Positions 31,569-43,590 of a stretch of DNA of 64,000 nt are shown one piece after another; within the stretch, counting starts at the first letter, position 1, and each line of letters starts with the position of its first letter. Under the pieces are notes generated by a model. That model was not told the origin of the DNA. It did not search any database and worked only from the letters and a program-made list of their open reading frames with translations. Source of the stretch: Heliopora coerulea. Taxonomy: Eukaryota > Cnidaria > Anthozoa > Scleralcyonacea > Helioporidae. The position numbers were made by a program, and so were the translations under genes. The stretch spans positions 744,001-808,000 of the forward strand of contig JASJOG010000135.1 in the NCBI GenBank assembly GCA_030142905.1. The letters run 5' to 3'.

Positions 31569-32197
31569 ACTTTGGTATCGTTTATACAGTTAGTGTAGTA
31601 ACTGAACTTAACTAGTACTAAAAAAGTTACATAAACTGGACTGCTTAATTAATGGAACAAATATTTCAGCATGGCACTTTACCTGTCATTCTGATTGAAA
31701 TAGAGTGGATTACCTTGACCATAACCGTACCAATCTCTTTCTTGTTTGGCCACCTGTGCGTGGCGGCTGATTAGCTATTTATCTGACTAAGCTGGACGAA
31801 TATATCTTTCTTGCCTACATTGGAGTCACATGTCTAAACTTGACAAATTACTGAATGCGAATAACATTTTTTATATTTTGCATTACGAGGCCTTAACATA
31901 GTGCCAACATCACTTATTTTAGACTTGCTTGACTGGTAGAAGCCAAACGTTTCCTGTCAAGTTTCGCTACAAATTGGAAGAAAATAAATCGCAATTTTGT
32001 TGGGATGAATCAACTTTATATTCTTTTCTCATTCCATAAAATGTTAGCTGGAAATGTTTTCCATTTAACTTTAATTCAGGAAAATTACGTGATTCATTAT
32101 CAAGAACTTCTTTCATTTTCTCTTATTCTTCTGATGCAAATCACAAGACTTTCGCTACGTGCAATTGAGCGATTCAGGGACGCATACCTTGAAGAAG
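31569..32197. other. 5' flank of D type II, unit 2/3
   Basis: Matches 18920-19480, 40352-40981 and 63332-63953. No coding region seen; upstream sequence of D type II presumably lies here. Confidence 0.4.
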
Positions 32198-32635
32198 ATG
32201 GGAGTATTGATCTCAATCTTTCGCCATTGTTATGGCTATGGTGATAATAACGTCCTCAACATCCCCAAGCAAGCGGAGAAGCGAGGGAAAATTTCAGGAG
32301 AGCCGACTGAGGAGGTGTCTTATTCTTATCCTTCCAATGAAAAGCACGAGCAGTCGCTGACAAGAAATCAGAGAGAGGGTGTAGTCGGCCTAAGTCATGA
32401 AAAAGTTCTAAAAGGGATAACTTACGAAAAGTTTGAAGCAGTCGTCGAGAGACTTTCTGAGCGTTATGAACTTTCAGTTCTTCTAAAGAATGAAATCTTG
32501 GAAGTGAAAAGAAGTGAAACTCAGAGAGGGGAAGTGAGACTACAGGACGATAACCATTGTGCAATTGTCGTCAAAGGAGAGACTTCGTTGGACCTTTATA
32601 TATTGACAGTTAGCATAACACTTTTCAGTAGATAG
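32198..32635 (+). CDS. D family protein, type II/I hybrid (145 aa)
   Basis: The first half is type II, as at 40982: MGVLISIFRHCYGYGDNNVLNIPKQAEK and GVVGLSHEKVLKG. From about ITYEKFEAVVERL it follows type I, as at 6938 and 23220, and type I flanking DNA continues after the stop. The junction lies at about 32395-32430. The ATG at 32198 gives MGxxxS, so the myristoylation-like start is kept. The core is intact, with SVLLKNEIL in place of SDRLKNEIL. It looks like the product of unequal crossing-over inside D and could still encode protein. Function unknown. Confidence 0.6.
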   Translation: MGVLISIFRHCYGYGDNNVLNIPKQAEKRGKISGEPTEEVSYSYPSNEKHEQSLTRNQREGVVGLSHEKVLKGITYEKFEAVVERLSERYELSVLLKNEILEVKRSETQRGEVRLQDDNHCAIVVKGETSLDLYILTVSITLFSR

Positions 32636-33756
32636 TGGGACAGTTAAAGACAACATATGTTCATCATGTACAATATCTCGTAATTGTTAAAGTGTTACCG
32701 TACTCGTGTAATTTGTATTTTCATATTATCGACACAAAACGTGAACATTATATTTGATGAGATATGTAATGCATTATTGTGCATTGCATATGTCTTTTGG
32801 TATATTTTATTATTTTAGTATTTTATTTTATTATTTTTTTAAAAGTGAAGTGATATTGAAACTGGCCATGACTAAATGATCGGTATCAAAATTTAGATTA
32901 AGTATTACATTTTGAGTGACTCTTTTGTTCAGAAAATACTTAATCTAAATTATTTTTTAATATATTTCGCTTATTTGTTAGAAAAAGGCGTTTCTTTTAA
33001 TTCCTCATCTTGGTATAAATTGTGCGGCTGCTTTCCAGACCAGCATAGTCTAAACAATTTCCATAGAATGGGCTATACTACAGTTCCATTTCAAAGTTTT
33101 TGGAGGAGCCACAGACGACTGGAAATTCGCGATGGGCAATCGGTTCGATAATTCATTCTATAGACGTGGCAAATATTGGTGTTAAATAGGGTAGAAGCGG
33201 CAAACCTTGACGCGCTAGAGATGGTTGTACTGCCAGTGAGCGAACAGAAATAATGTTTTTCCAAACTTCGAACTTGGTTAAACGATATTTTGGACATCCA
33301 TCCATGGCCTTTCAACTCTCATTAAAAGAAAAAAGCCCTGGGACAGAGATTGGTTCCACTCCCAGTATTCACTGAGGGGACTGTTGCTCCAGTAGTCTCC
33401 TACTTCCATCACTGTCGGAGCTTAAGAACTTGTAAGACGTGTGTTAGTTTGATTTTGTTAAACGCGATTGCTTTAACAAAATATATTGAAATGTATCAAG
33501 AAACTGTCGTCAGCCAGTCAACATGTACACCAGTAAGTTAGTGACGCCAGCTAGAATCATAGACCGCTGATCTCAGACGTAATTTTACGCCACTTACAAG
33601 AATAATCGAACCGGTCTTATAATCACCGGGATTTTCTCCGGAAATTAATTTGCTGTCATGATTAAAGAATCTTTGTGTGTAGTTAGTGAGATTTCGTAAT
33701 ATTCCAGGGTAATTTTTGCTTCTATCTGGGATTCGGTTTTTGGAGATCAATTGTTT
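32636..33756. other. 3' flank of hybrid D, with small insertion
   Basis: Type I flank, plus about 110 extra bases near 32840-32951 not seen in the other units. These hold a 17-bp inverted repeat (AATTTAGATTAAGTATT at 32890-32906, reverse at 32935-32951). Probably a small foldback insertion. Confidence 0.45.
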
Positions 33757-34020
33757 ATGGTAAGATTATATTTCTTTGAGGTTTCTAAAGATTGTAACGT
33801 TGGTCCTGTTAACTTCAGTATAAATAGCAATGCCCAACAAATTGTGCGAAGTATTGCCGTATTTGAACATGAACAGACGGTTAAACAAAGAAGGCTAGAA
33901 GAGTTTAAAACATATTTATTGTTTAACGTTTCGTCGCTACAATCAACATCATCAGATCGGGGTTCAGGGATTACAACGAGATATAATTGTATTAAACTAA
34001 CAGTACTGAATGGCAATTAA
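33757..34020 (+). other. conserved frame over Penelope-like remnant end, unit 3
   Basis: Same MVRLYFFEVSKD frame as at 25178. The minus strand carries the hammerhead-like CTGATGA...GAAACG motif. Probably not a gene. Confidence 0.2.
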
Positions 34021-34069
34021 GATGATATATTCATAACAGTGCCGGAAATTGACAGGAGATAGCATCCTA

Positions 34070-34395
34070 TACTCAGAAAATGATTTCTAAGCCTCAGACG
34101 GGGGCGGGTTCGATCTTCTGAGTATAGAGCTTGACGACCTTTCATCTCTCTCAAGTTATATCCAAGCTCTCACATTTCTAAAATCATAAACTCAATCCAT
34201 CATTATTAATATATATTGGCTTCCGCTTAGGTCGCACATATATGTCGAACTTGCACCTAGCTCACCATCTGAGTCTTGGTAGCTCAATGGTTTGATCGTC
34301 TCACCGGTCATCAGAAGGTTGCGGGTTCGATCCCCTTCTCGGGCTTAGAAATCATTTTCCGAGTATAGAGCTTGACGATCTTTCATCTCTCTTAA
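34070..34395. repeat. tRNA-derived SINE-like insertion, unit 3
   Basis: A plus-strand tRNA-like head at about 34272-34346 (TAGCTCAATGG, GGTTCGATCC) and a truncated inverted monomer to its left. Same family as 9165-9745, at the same place in the unit, so it predates this duplication; units 2 and 4 lack it. Confidence 0.65.
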
Positions 34396-34490
34396 GATAG
34401 CAGTAAGGACATATCAGAAAAGAGGAAGAGGCATAGAACCAATATTCCCGTTAAGAAATGGGTTTTAATTTATTAATTAGAAGACTTTCT

Positions 34491-34730
34491 TTAAAGAGAA
34501 TCTCGAAGGGTATAAAGTCTTCCTGGCGGAAGTGAGAAGTTCCAGCCTCTTGCTAATATTGCTTTTTCCTGTCGAGTCAAGTTCCTTTTAGAATAATTCA
34601 ATACGACGTCATCGGGGTTGATCGTCGAGCATTTCGTAAAATCTTTACGAAGACGAAAGAGTTTTTTCGCAAGCTGAACTGAACGTTTCGATATTTCTGT
34701 TGACCAAGCCATTCGAAGTGTTGGCTTCAA
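34491..34730 (-). pseudogene. Penelope-like ORF N-terminal fragment, unit 3
   Basis: 79 codons with VVLNYSKRNLTRQEKAILARG; a 3' deletion shortens it relative to 25531. Confidence 0.5.
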
Positions 34731-36897
34731 ATATAATGCAGAGTTTAATAGCTACTCGCAGCTTTAAATGGGTGTAAAAGCCAAGTTTTTATTCCTAAAA
34801 CAGTTGTTTTGTAGACACTTATATACTGTGTTTTAACGTGCGTTACCCCCAGCCTTAAATGTCGATAGACATTAGAAATTATGGATTTTTTGGGGATGAA
34901 TTGATAGTTGAAACAGTAATAAAATTATTGTTCTGTTGAGCGTTTACTTGGCCACCAGAAAAGTTAACGATTTCCCGACTGTGGAATTCTTTCACGAAGA
35001 GTTAAATTATTCGAACAATCGACCTAGTGATGATGGTGTGTAGTTTTAACCAAGAACGCGCTCTCCATCCTGAGGAAGAGTGATCCTGAGACCACTTTCC
35101 CCACACATCACGTATTTAATGAAACCTTACTGTTACAAAACATAGTGAACCATTGTTAGGTATTTATATATTAACATGTTTATTTGTTCTCAGCCTATGT
35201 ATATAATGTTTGGTGATGTACATGACCTTAAGTTGAGTGTTCAAACTTGACTACTTGTATAAACAGGTGGAAATATTGAGTTGTGCACATTGAGCAGAAC
35301 TCAAGTACCCAGCAACTCAAACCTCTGAATACTCTATAGTTGTGCTTGTTAGTGCTGCGTGGAATTTTTAATTGAGGGTGAGGCAGCTTACAACATGTTA
35401 TCTTATGTAATTCACCAGGCAAACTTACCATCTCCCTGACTGTTTCTCGTTGGATTAGGAAGAGTCAGAAAACAGTAGCGTCAGGACTCACAGTGTGACT
35501 TTTAGGAGGGAAGGAACACAAGGTTCTAGGCAGTTTCCAGGCTAAAATTTTACATGTTAAGTGCTAAAGAATAGGAATGTATTGAGATTTTTAAGCAATA
35601 AAACCTAAATTACATCCCCAGTATTTTGTCAATGGATATCTAGCAAACAAAACAGTGGTTGAGAAGATGATTAGGGGTAACCACCAATGCTGCCCCTCCT
35701 TCCAGTCACCACTGTTCAAACTGAGATAACCCCAGATACTCAGACAGTGCTCAAATATAAAGCTTCATGCCTTGGTCTGATCAAAAGGGTGTGTTATAGT
35801 AAGTAAACCCAAGGATAAGCTATAAGTTGAGTTACTTGGGGATCAAACCTAAAGTTGAGTGGAGTCATTTGAGTATCTGGTTATGCAAAGTGACCAAGTT
35901 GAGTCAAGCCATTTTAGAGAGTAAATTTGAAACAGTTTTCAAGCAGTTATTACTCCCAGCTATACAAGTCATTTGGGGATTCTACAGACCTGTCAATCCT
36001 CCTGGTTTGTGAAGGAGATACTCAAATAATCTCCTAGATCGAAAATCTTTCAAATTCTTCTGGATTTTTGCTTATGAAGTTAGTGAGGAAAATGGCTCTG
36101 GTTTAACTTTCACATGTGAAATAAAATTCATATTGACACCTCTAGGTAGTGTTTAAAAGTTCTCAAAAGCTCATAGCTAGATTTATTAAAGGTAAACAAA
36201 AGTAAGCAGCAGTGAATAAAGGATGAACATTTTCTGTCACCCATAACAAGTTTTAAAATAAATTCCCACAGAATATTCCTGGGAAAAGCATAAGGTTAAG
36301 AAAAACTGAAATGTCAATGGCTACTCTCTTCTGTAAAGATTTTCAGACTTTATTTGAGTCTTGACACATCTGAATGTTAGTCACTGTACTGGGACCATAT
36401 CCTTTCAAGAAATCTCTCCAGGAATGTGGTGCTGAAAAAACCTCCCTAGATATTTGTTCAGGTGGTTGACAAATCCATGGAATCAATGAAAAAGAGGAAG
36501 ACTAATTGTAGAGATCAAAGCATGGAATAAGAGGTCTGCCAATAAATTATCTTTTCAAAATTCGGGACTCCCTGAGGATAATCCGTGAATGACTTTGCTT
36601 ATTGTTGAGTACCGTCAGAATTTTATTTCCCGCAGCGTGCTGTTACAGCAAAGGTACAAGTTGAGTCCAATCTATCAGAATTATACGTGAAGCGTCTGTT
36701 GGTTAATCAAACACTGATTCTGTTAATAGATTAAATGAGCAACGTTATTGTTCTATTATCGGAAAATTTCTTTTCCAGTTATATGGAGAGAGTAACTTTC
36801 TAAAGTTTTATTTTTATAAAAAATGTCCAGAGAATATGAGTGAGGTTTTTTTGTAATATTTTTTTAACCTTTGTCTTGAAACAGTACTATTTGGAAA
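34731..36897. other. noncoding spacer and 5' flank of Q copy 3
   Basis: Collinear with 25828-28009; GTTGAGT words at 35820-35910. No gene found. Confidence 0.4.
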
Positions 36898-38547
36898 ATG
36901 GGTGCAGACACTTCTCTACCTTTACCCCAAGTAAAGCCAGGATTTTCAACGATGTGTGTCTCGTTCCAGCACACTGACCGTGTCACAGTTCTTCACCTGG
37001 ATGACGCAGGTTTATCGATCATCAGACAAGCTATTAACGAAACTTGGAAAGCTGGTATCTCAAAGGAAAGATCCAGGTGTGGTTCTGGGTGGTCTTTTAA
37101 GTTGTGCGGTAACCCTTTTGGTCTTCTTACAAGTTCGGAAGTGTCTCAACAGGCACGACAGATGGTGTGCCAAATCTTGCGAAAGTTATATGGATCTGGC
37201 TGGAAGATTATTGTCAGCAGTGATCTCGGAAGGCAGGTGGACAAAAGCACCCTTTTCTTCAAGCGATGTCCACCTGAATTCTCCACCTTTCCTTTTCTTT
37301 GCGTAGGATTGAGCAGCTCTGATAAATTACAGATCGTCAACCTTCCCTCACAGTTGGTCGAGCCAATCAAAGAAACCATTCGATCCTCGTGGACTTTAGG
37401 AATTCAGAACGAAACGTCGACTAATGCTATGCTGGAAGTAAAGCTGCGTGGTAATCCTTGGAGTGCAACTGAACAGCAGTCTATTATGGCGAAAGTCCTC
37501 TTGCAAAATATCATTGCTACTCTTCGTCGTTATCAATGGGTTTACTACTGCAATGTTAACCTCAAGAGCACCACGGATTCACTTTTCTTCCGCTACGATT
37601 CGAACACCCCTCCAGGCCAGTCTGTTCCATTTTGTACCATCAGCCTTAACCGGAACAACCGTCTTCGAGTAATCAACGCCCCGGAGACTATCGTTGCTAT
37701 AATACGAAAGGTTATTGAGACGACATGGCTTCGTGGTGGGATCAAGGCTGAGAGAGATTACTACGGTAGCTGGGAGTTTAAGTTATCCGGCACCCCTTGG
37801 CATTCAACCAGTGAAGAATCGGCCATGGCTCGGTATCTCGTCCTGAAGATCCTCGAAGCGATGCTGGAGCAAGGTTGGCATAACATCGCAGGCATCGATA
37901 TCAGCCGACGCCCGACCGACAAGTCTGTGTTGATCTTTCAAGGAGGCGAACCTCAACGCCGTCCAATGATGTGCCTCAGCCTGAACGACGTTGATAAATT
38001 TCGGTTGATAAATATGCCGACGCAACTGGTGGAGCTTTTCAAGCAGACTTTGGTTTCCCGTTGGTCCAAGGGCATCCGAAAAGAAAAGGAATTGATGATA
38101 ACCTGTGGTGGTGTTTGCCAGTTGAAGTTATTTGGCACGCCTTGGGATGGAGGGGAGAGCAATGATACTATACATGCCCGCAGTTTTCTATGTAATATTA
38201 TTGAAGAGTTCATAGAACGAGGCTGGAGGCTGTTCCTTAGTGCTGATGTCTCGGCCAAGTACATGAACGAAGAAGATGGACCAGATTATCCTATCGACGT
38301 GCACAGCATGTGGTTTGTGTATGACCCGCCTTCCTCTGCTCAACCTTCAGCTCCAAGTTACGGCTTCAGCTTTTCCTCATCTCCTGCGCAGTACGGCATT
38401 GGTATGACGTCTTCACACAACCCTCCTCCCACTGATCTCCAGGTTTCTGGGTTTGGCGTGCAACCAAGTTTGTATCCTCGGCCTAGTGAACCTCCCCCAA
38501 GCTACTCGCAAGCCATCGGATGGGATTCTCATCCTGGAAAATCATAG
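36898..38547 (+). CDS. Q, four-repeat protein, copy 3 (549 aa, intact)
   Basis: Same length and layout as copy 2: MGADTS start, four repeats with FKLxGxPW-type and GW motifs, Pro/Ser/Tyr tail with PPPSY near the end. Differences are scattered substitutions (for example QVDKS for FEDKS in repeat 1 and MNEEDG for IHQENG before the tail); no indel. AATAAA follows at 38857. This unit lacks B and C upstream, so Q does not depend on their adjacency. Confidence 0.8.
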   Translation: MGADTSLPLPQVKPGFSTMCVSFQHTDRVTVLHLDDAGLSIIRQAINETWKAGISKERSRCGSGWSFKLCGNPFGLLTSSEVSQQARQMVCQILRKLYGSGWKIIVSSDLGRQVDKSTLFFKRCPPEFSTFPFLCVGLSSSDKLQIVNLPSQLVEPIKETIRSSWTLGIQNETSTNAMLEVKLRGNPWSATEQQSIMAKVLLQNIIATLRRYQWVYYCNVNLKSTTDSLFFRYDSNTPPGQSVPFCTISLNRNNRLRVINAPETIVAIIRKVIETTWLRGGIKAERDYYGSWEFKLSGTPWHSTSEESAMARYLVLKILEAMLEQGWHNIAGIDISRRPTDKSVLIFQGGEPQRRPMMCLSLNDVDKFRLINMPTQLVELFKQTLVSRWSKGIRKEKELMITCGGVCQLKLFGTPWDGGESNDTIHARSFLCNIIEEFIERGWRLFLSADVSAKYMNEEDGPDYPIDVHSMWFVYDPPSSAQPSAPSYGFSFSSSPAQYGIGMTSSHNPPPTDLQVSGFGVQPSLYPRPSEPPPSYSQAIGWDSHPGKS

Positions 38548-38856
38548 TAATTTCGAATCATTACCATGGGCACACAAATGTTATCCGTAGATAAAATAAT
38601 TAAGAGACAGGGTGTGTTTTGGGGATGCAGTTGGTCGCATTTACCCTCCCCAAAAAGTTTTTACCTCCTTTGAGTATTTGAATGTCTCAGTTTGTAAAGC
38701 AGCGAAAACTTTCAAAAACTATAACCACATATATTCTACTTTGTGAAATAACAGTGCAGTCGATAATTGTTGATTTTCTAATTGTTGTACAAAAGTTCTC
38801 CATGGACATGGGAATCAGTGATCGGATCAGTGATCGGTAATAGCCATTAATACTAA

Positions 38857-38862
38857 AATAAA
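38857..38862 (+). promoter_or_regulatory. polyadenylation signal AATAAA after Q copy 3
   Basis: Same position relative to the gene as in copies 2 and 4. Confidence 0.4.
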
Positions 38863-38944
38863 ATATTACGTAATGCGTTGAGTAAATATCTTAATGAGAC
38901 TAACCATTTCTTCTCATAAATCATGCAGACAAATTACAGTTACC

Positions 38945-39130
38945 ATGCAGTATCACCCACACCAGATCATTGAAGAGCAATGCATGAAACTTTCAGTAGA
39001 CGTGCAGCCAGGTCGCCCAACAACCATGACCCCTACCTTGCCTCGACAAACAGAATATCTCCTTAGCAAATATTTCTACAAGAAACCCTGCGCGGCGGCT
39101 AAAAATTGTGTATGTGACAAATTCTGTTGA
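38945..39130 (+). pseudogene. ORF I copy 3, truncated by insertion
   Basis: MQYHPHQIIEEQC start preserved; the frame is cut after about 55 codons by the insertion at 39113. Confidence 0.3.
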
Positions 39131-39291
39131 CTATGTTGATATTGAAGTACTTTTTGTGTGGCACACCCAAACATAAGTGGGTGTGGTTGCTTGGGCGTTT
39201 TGTTTCCGTTTTTTTTATTGGATTAACAGAAGCGAGAAGCGTTAGACACTGAGTAGGGCGCGGAAAGTGATAATATAAATACCTTGCGACA
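39113..39291. mobile_element. 179-bp MITE-like insertion
   Basis: Unit 3 only, flanked by GTGTA on both sides (39108-39112 and 39292-39296). The ends TGTGACAA and TTGCGACA are short imperfect inverted repeats. Class uncertain. Confidence 0.55.
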
Positions 39292-39734
39292 GTGTAATAT
39301 GTCAACTTTCCACGTATCACACCTTCTCACTTATCTATATTGCCAACATGTGTAAGATACTTTTAATATGCGGATAGTTGTTGAAAGAAACACCTACAGC
39401 GCCGTGCATTTGGATGCCTTGGCCTCCCTCTTTGAGAACGAATTAACTTTATAATTCGTCGAAACCCTTGTTAGTCACTGATCGTGACCTTCAGTGCGCT
39501 CAAATTCGAGCAAAAAGTCGCCCAAAAAGCCTATGAAAATGCCAAATGTTGAGAAGACATTAAAACGTCCCTTTTTGGTGCCTCGGATGGTCAGGAGTGA
39601 ACTATGATCAGCTTCAATCACTGCTTTATTTTGTTGAGTGGCCCGTACTTAAATAACCTCGCGTATGTCATTAAACTTTGGACGCAATATTACATGCGAA
39701 CCTTGATGATTAGTCTCATTTCACTCATTGCAAC

Positions 39735-39964
39735 TCCCTTAAAGAGGGAATGCTTTTGATACTTGCATGAAGATCTTTCGTGAAATTTTATGAACTGTAA
39801 TTGATCTATTTCTTTCTGACTTTTTGTTGCCTTCTCTAAAGTTTCTCAGTTTGTCTTAAAACTTTTACAGAGTTTTTCGAGGACATTTGTATGTTTATTA
39901 AATGCTTCCATTGCAGACGTAACAGACCCAAATCCACTACACTCTAATCTTTCTGTTCTGGAAT
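39735..39964 (-). pseudogene. J relic 3, decayed B-family gene
   Basis: Same remnant and same in-frame TGA as the other J copies. Confidence 0.6.
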
Positions 39965-40343
39965 GATTTCTTGAGGCACTTTCTTATGAGTATTTTCGCC
40001 TTTAATAATGAAAGTCCAAAATGAAAGTAAATGTTGGTCCAACTGAAATGACTTCATGTTTTTCAAAACCTCAAGGCAAACTGCAACTAGTAACCGGAAT
40101 TGCACTCACCGAGATCAGCTTACTTTACCGAGAACAGCTTACTTTACCGAGAACGAAATACCAAAATTCGTTGCCAGTTGTTGGAACCGTGGTATTAAAC
40201 CTTGACACAAGTGAAATATAAAAGTAAAACTGTCTTGTTTAGGTGTCTAAATTATTGTGTAGGGTGAAAAGTTTTCAGAGATTCATAAGTGAATGTTTTG
40301 GTGAGTTTCACTTTAGGGTTGATTCTCAGGTGTTTATTTTGCA

Positions 40344-40351
40344 TAAGGATA
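40344..40351. other. empty site of the hAT-type MITE
   Basis: A single TAAGGATA, where units 1, 2 and 4 carry the element between two copies. Confidence 0.8.
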
Positions 40352-40981
40352 ACTTTGGTATCGTTTATGGAGTTAGTGTAGTAACTGAACTTAACTTGTA
40401 CTAAAAAAGTTACATAAACTGGGCTGCTTAGTTATGTAATGAAATTCTTCAGCATGGCACTTTGCCTGTCATTCTGATTGAAATAGAGTAGATTACCTTG
40501 ACCATAACCGTACCAATCTGTTTCTTGTTTGGCCGCCTGTGCGTGGCGGCTGATTAGCAATTTATCTAACTAAGCTGCACGAGTTTATCTTTCTTGCCTA
40601 CATTGGAGTCACATATCTAAACTAGACAAAATACTGAATGTGAATAACATTTTGATATTTTGCATTACGAGGCCTTAACATAGTGCCATCATCACTGATT
40701 TTTGACTTGCTTGACTACTAGAAGCCAGAAGTTTCGTGTCAAGTTTCGTCAGAAATCGGAAGAAATTAAAATCGCAATATCGTTGAGATGAATCATTTTC
40801 ATATTCTTTTCTGATTTGGTTAAAATGTTGCGTGGAAATGCTTTCCATTTAACTTTAATTCAGGAACCTTACGCGATTCATTATGAAGAACTTCTTTCAT
40901 TTTCTCTTATTCTTCTGATGCAAATCACAAGACTTTCCCTGCGTGCAACTGAGCGATTCAGGGACCCATATCTTGAACAAG

Positions 40982-41431
40982 ATGTGAGTATTGATCTCAA
41001 TCTTTCGCCATATTAATGGCTATGGTGATAATAACGTCCTGAATATCCCCAAGCAAGCGGAGAAGCCAGAGAAAACTTCAGGAGAGCCGACTGAGGAGGT
41101 GGCTAATTCTTACCCTTCCAATGAAAAGCACGACCAGTCGCTGACAAGAAATCAGAGAGAGGGTGTAGTCGGCCTTAGTCATGAAAAAGTTCTAAAAGGG
41201 AAAACTTACGAAAAGTTTGAAGCAGTTGTCGAGAGACTTTCTGAGTGTTATGAACTTTCAGATTGTCTAAAGAATGAACTCTTGGAAGTGAAAAGAAGTG
41301 AAACTCATAGAGGGGAAGTGAGACTACAGGGCGATAAATATCGTGCAGTTGTCGTCAAAGGAGAGACTTGGTTGGACCTTTACCTATCGACAGCTAGCAT
41401 TAGACACTTCAGTAAAGACTATTGGTGTTGA
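40982..41431 (+). pseudogene. D family, type II, start codon followed by stop
   Basis: The ATG that starts D elsewhere is followed by TGA (GGA in the hybrid copy), from a single G-to-T change. The remaining frame is open to 41431: ISIFRHINGYGDNNVLNIPKQ, KVLKGKTYEKFEAVVERL, and a type II end ASIRHFSKDYWC unlike type I. This is the only full-length type II copy visible, so it documents the authentic type II C-terminus. Translation from a later codon is possible but unlikely. Confidence 0.6.
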
Positions 41432-43590
41432 CTGAAGACAGGACGTATGCTGTGCAACACTATATAGTACCTTATCATTCCTGAAGCGTTATCGTTAATT
41501 ATCATCTCGTGTGTATCCCATTGTTTTTAGAAGAACAGTATTTGTTATCTTTATTTGGTAGAACCCAGTGTCTCAATTTGGGTTTCACGCTGTTAAAAAT
41601 TGGGACCTCCTAGCCAAAGGTCAGATTATCAATTTGTTCGTTTGCCAAGTTAATCCTTTACTCGTCTATACTACCAAGGCATTGTCTTTGACCTGATTGA
41701 TCACTTTCATAGTCCAGTAATTAGGAACGTAATTTATTACTGTGGCAGAAAGTAATCGTAATTGTCAGTAATCACAGTATAATTGTTAGAACACTGGTGA
41801 TATTGTCGCGATGTGCTGACCTATAAACTACCAAATGCTAAACCAATGCGTTAGCGAAGTTTGCAAACATTTGTACTACCTGCCGGTAAGGTACAAATCT
41901 GAAAGTTTCGGAAGGCATAAATCACCGATGGAGATCAAAGCCTCACAGTAAACTTCAATCTTGTGGGGAATGCCCGTCACTACTAACTTAAATAGGCCAG
42001 TAATCTGCATATCCGGTTTTCTGGAGTTTAAATACTGGCATGTATTGCCAGGTATTAACTGACATTATATTTTATTGTATAATAGTTGTAATTCATACAA
42101 AGAATAATAGTTAAACTAAATTCAGCTTGCAATATAAGTGTTCATCGCAAACGACCTTCTAGAGCCAAACTGCACGAAATTTGATCTGTTTTCGATTCTT
42201 GACTTTGCTTTAAACATTTTTCCAGCTTCCATCCAGTTATTATGGAAACTCGAGTGGACGTTTGAGAGAAGGAGAAATGGCGGCAAGAATAAAAGCCCGA
42301 AGGGGGAAGGGTTTTCGACAACATTTCGTGATTTTCCAAACTTCCATAAATCTCATGAGAGTTCTCGTTAATAGTCGAGAGCTTGGGAAAGTCTTTTATG
42401 TTCCTTTTAAAAGTTGACCAGCAGAAATAACACAAATAGCACTCCATTTTATTGTCATCAAAGTGTCAATTCTCACTACTGTTCAGGATGTGGACCTGAT
42501 GGCGTGAGCTTTCTCATCTTTCCATCAAGTTGTTGTTGTATGGGCCTTTCAGCCAATCAAAATACATGTTTTTGAATTGTTATTCATAAATATTAGGCTG
42601 AACAATCAAGTGCTTGCAATCTTTCTCGAGGAATGCGTATTACGACTTGGTAGTAACTGCGATTATTTTCCGGTCCTATCTTCATTCTAAGATCCGGTTT
42701 TGACGCATAGTTGCCCAAGGTAAGATTATTTGTATTTTAGATTTCTATGGATTGTTGAAGTTTATTGTTTATGGACTGTTTAGCTGTGTTCGTAACACCA
42801 AAGGTGTAACTGAAGGAGTGGCAATTTAAATCGAACTAGAACCGCAAGGTTTGACGTAGAATTGTTAAAGCTGCTTGTGTCATTGAGGCCACGTCAGGTG
42901 TAACAATTCTTAACCAGGATTTGTAATGCAAATAGTGTTACCTAAAAGATTTACTCGCATCAGCTTTGGCTGCAACTTTATTTACATAACAAATCGTCGT
43001 TTCCTGGTGAGTTTGCTTCTGTAAACGTCTGTATTTTTGTCTTATCGTACAATACTCTCTGCATGAAAGTCGATACGCTACAGCTGAAATAGTGAATTGA
43101 TGTCACATAAAATGCTGTTTGGAGCACTTGATTACTTAATTGACCTCTAACATCTGAGAACTGGAAAACTCGGCGAATCCACCGTGTTTACATTCCCTAA
43201 TGAAAATACGGATCTTGCGCCCGATAATCGTCATTGATGAGTTTACTTGGGATAGATAGCTTTGGAAAGATAGCTTCTGGATCACAATAGCGACATTATA
43301 TATAATATGATTGCATTTCAGGAGGTGACTATTTTTATTGCGTGGTCAATCTAAAAGTTTTCTCCCAGCAAATGTGCTGTAATATACTATTACCCGGCCG
43401 GTAGGATGTGTTAGTTGATCATGTTGGACCAAAAAATCAGCATAAAGTAAATATTTGTAATTATTATTATAACTTTTTACCTAATACTTGTAATTATTTG
43501 TAACTATTCTTATAACTTCTTACATAATATTTGTAATTATCATTTGTTTATGATCTTTATATTCTTTTGTGGGTTGGCCCCCCCCCCCAA
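41432..43590. other. unique 2.1-kb region, no gene recognised
   Basis: Not repeated elsewhere in the window. Short open frames (for example 42138-42371) show no protein-like features. Near 43440-43540 an imperfect tandem of GTAATTATT...TATAACTT units occurs, and a C run at 43580. Confidence 0.4.
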
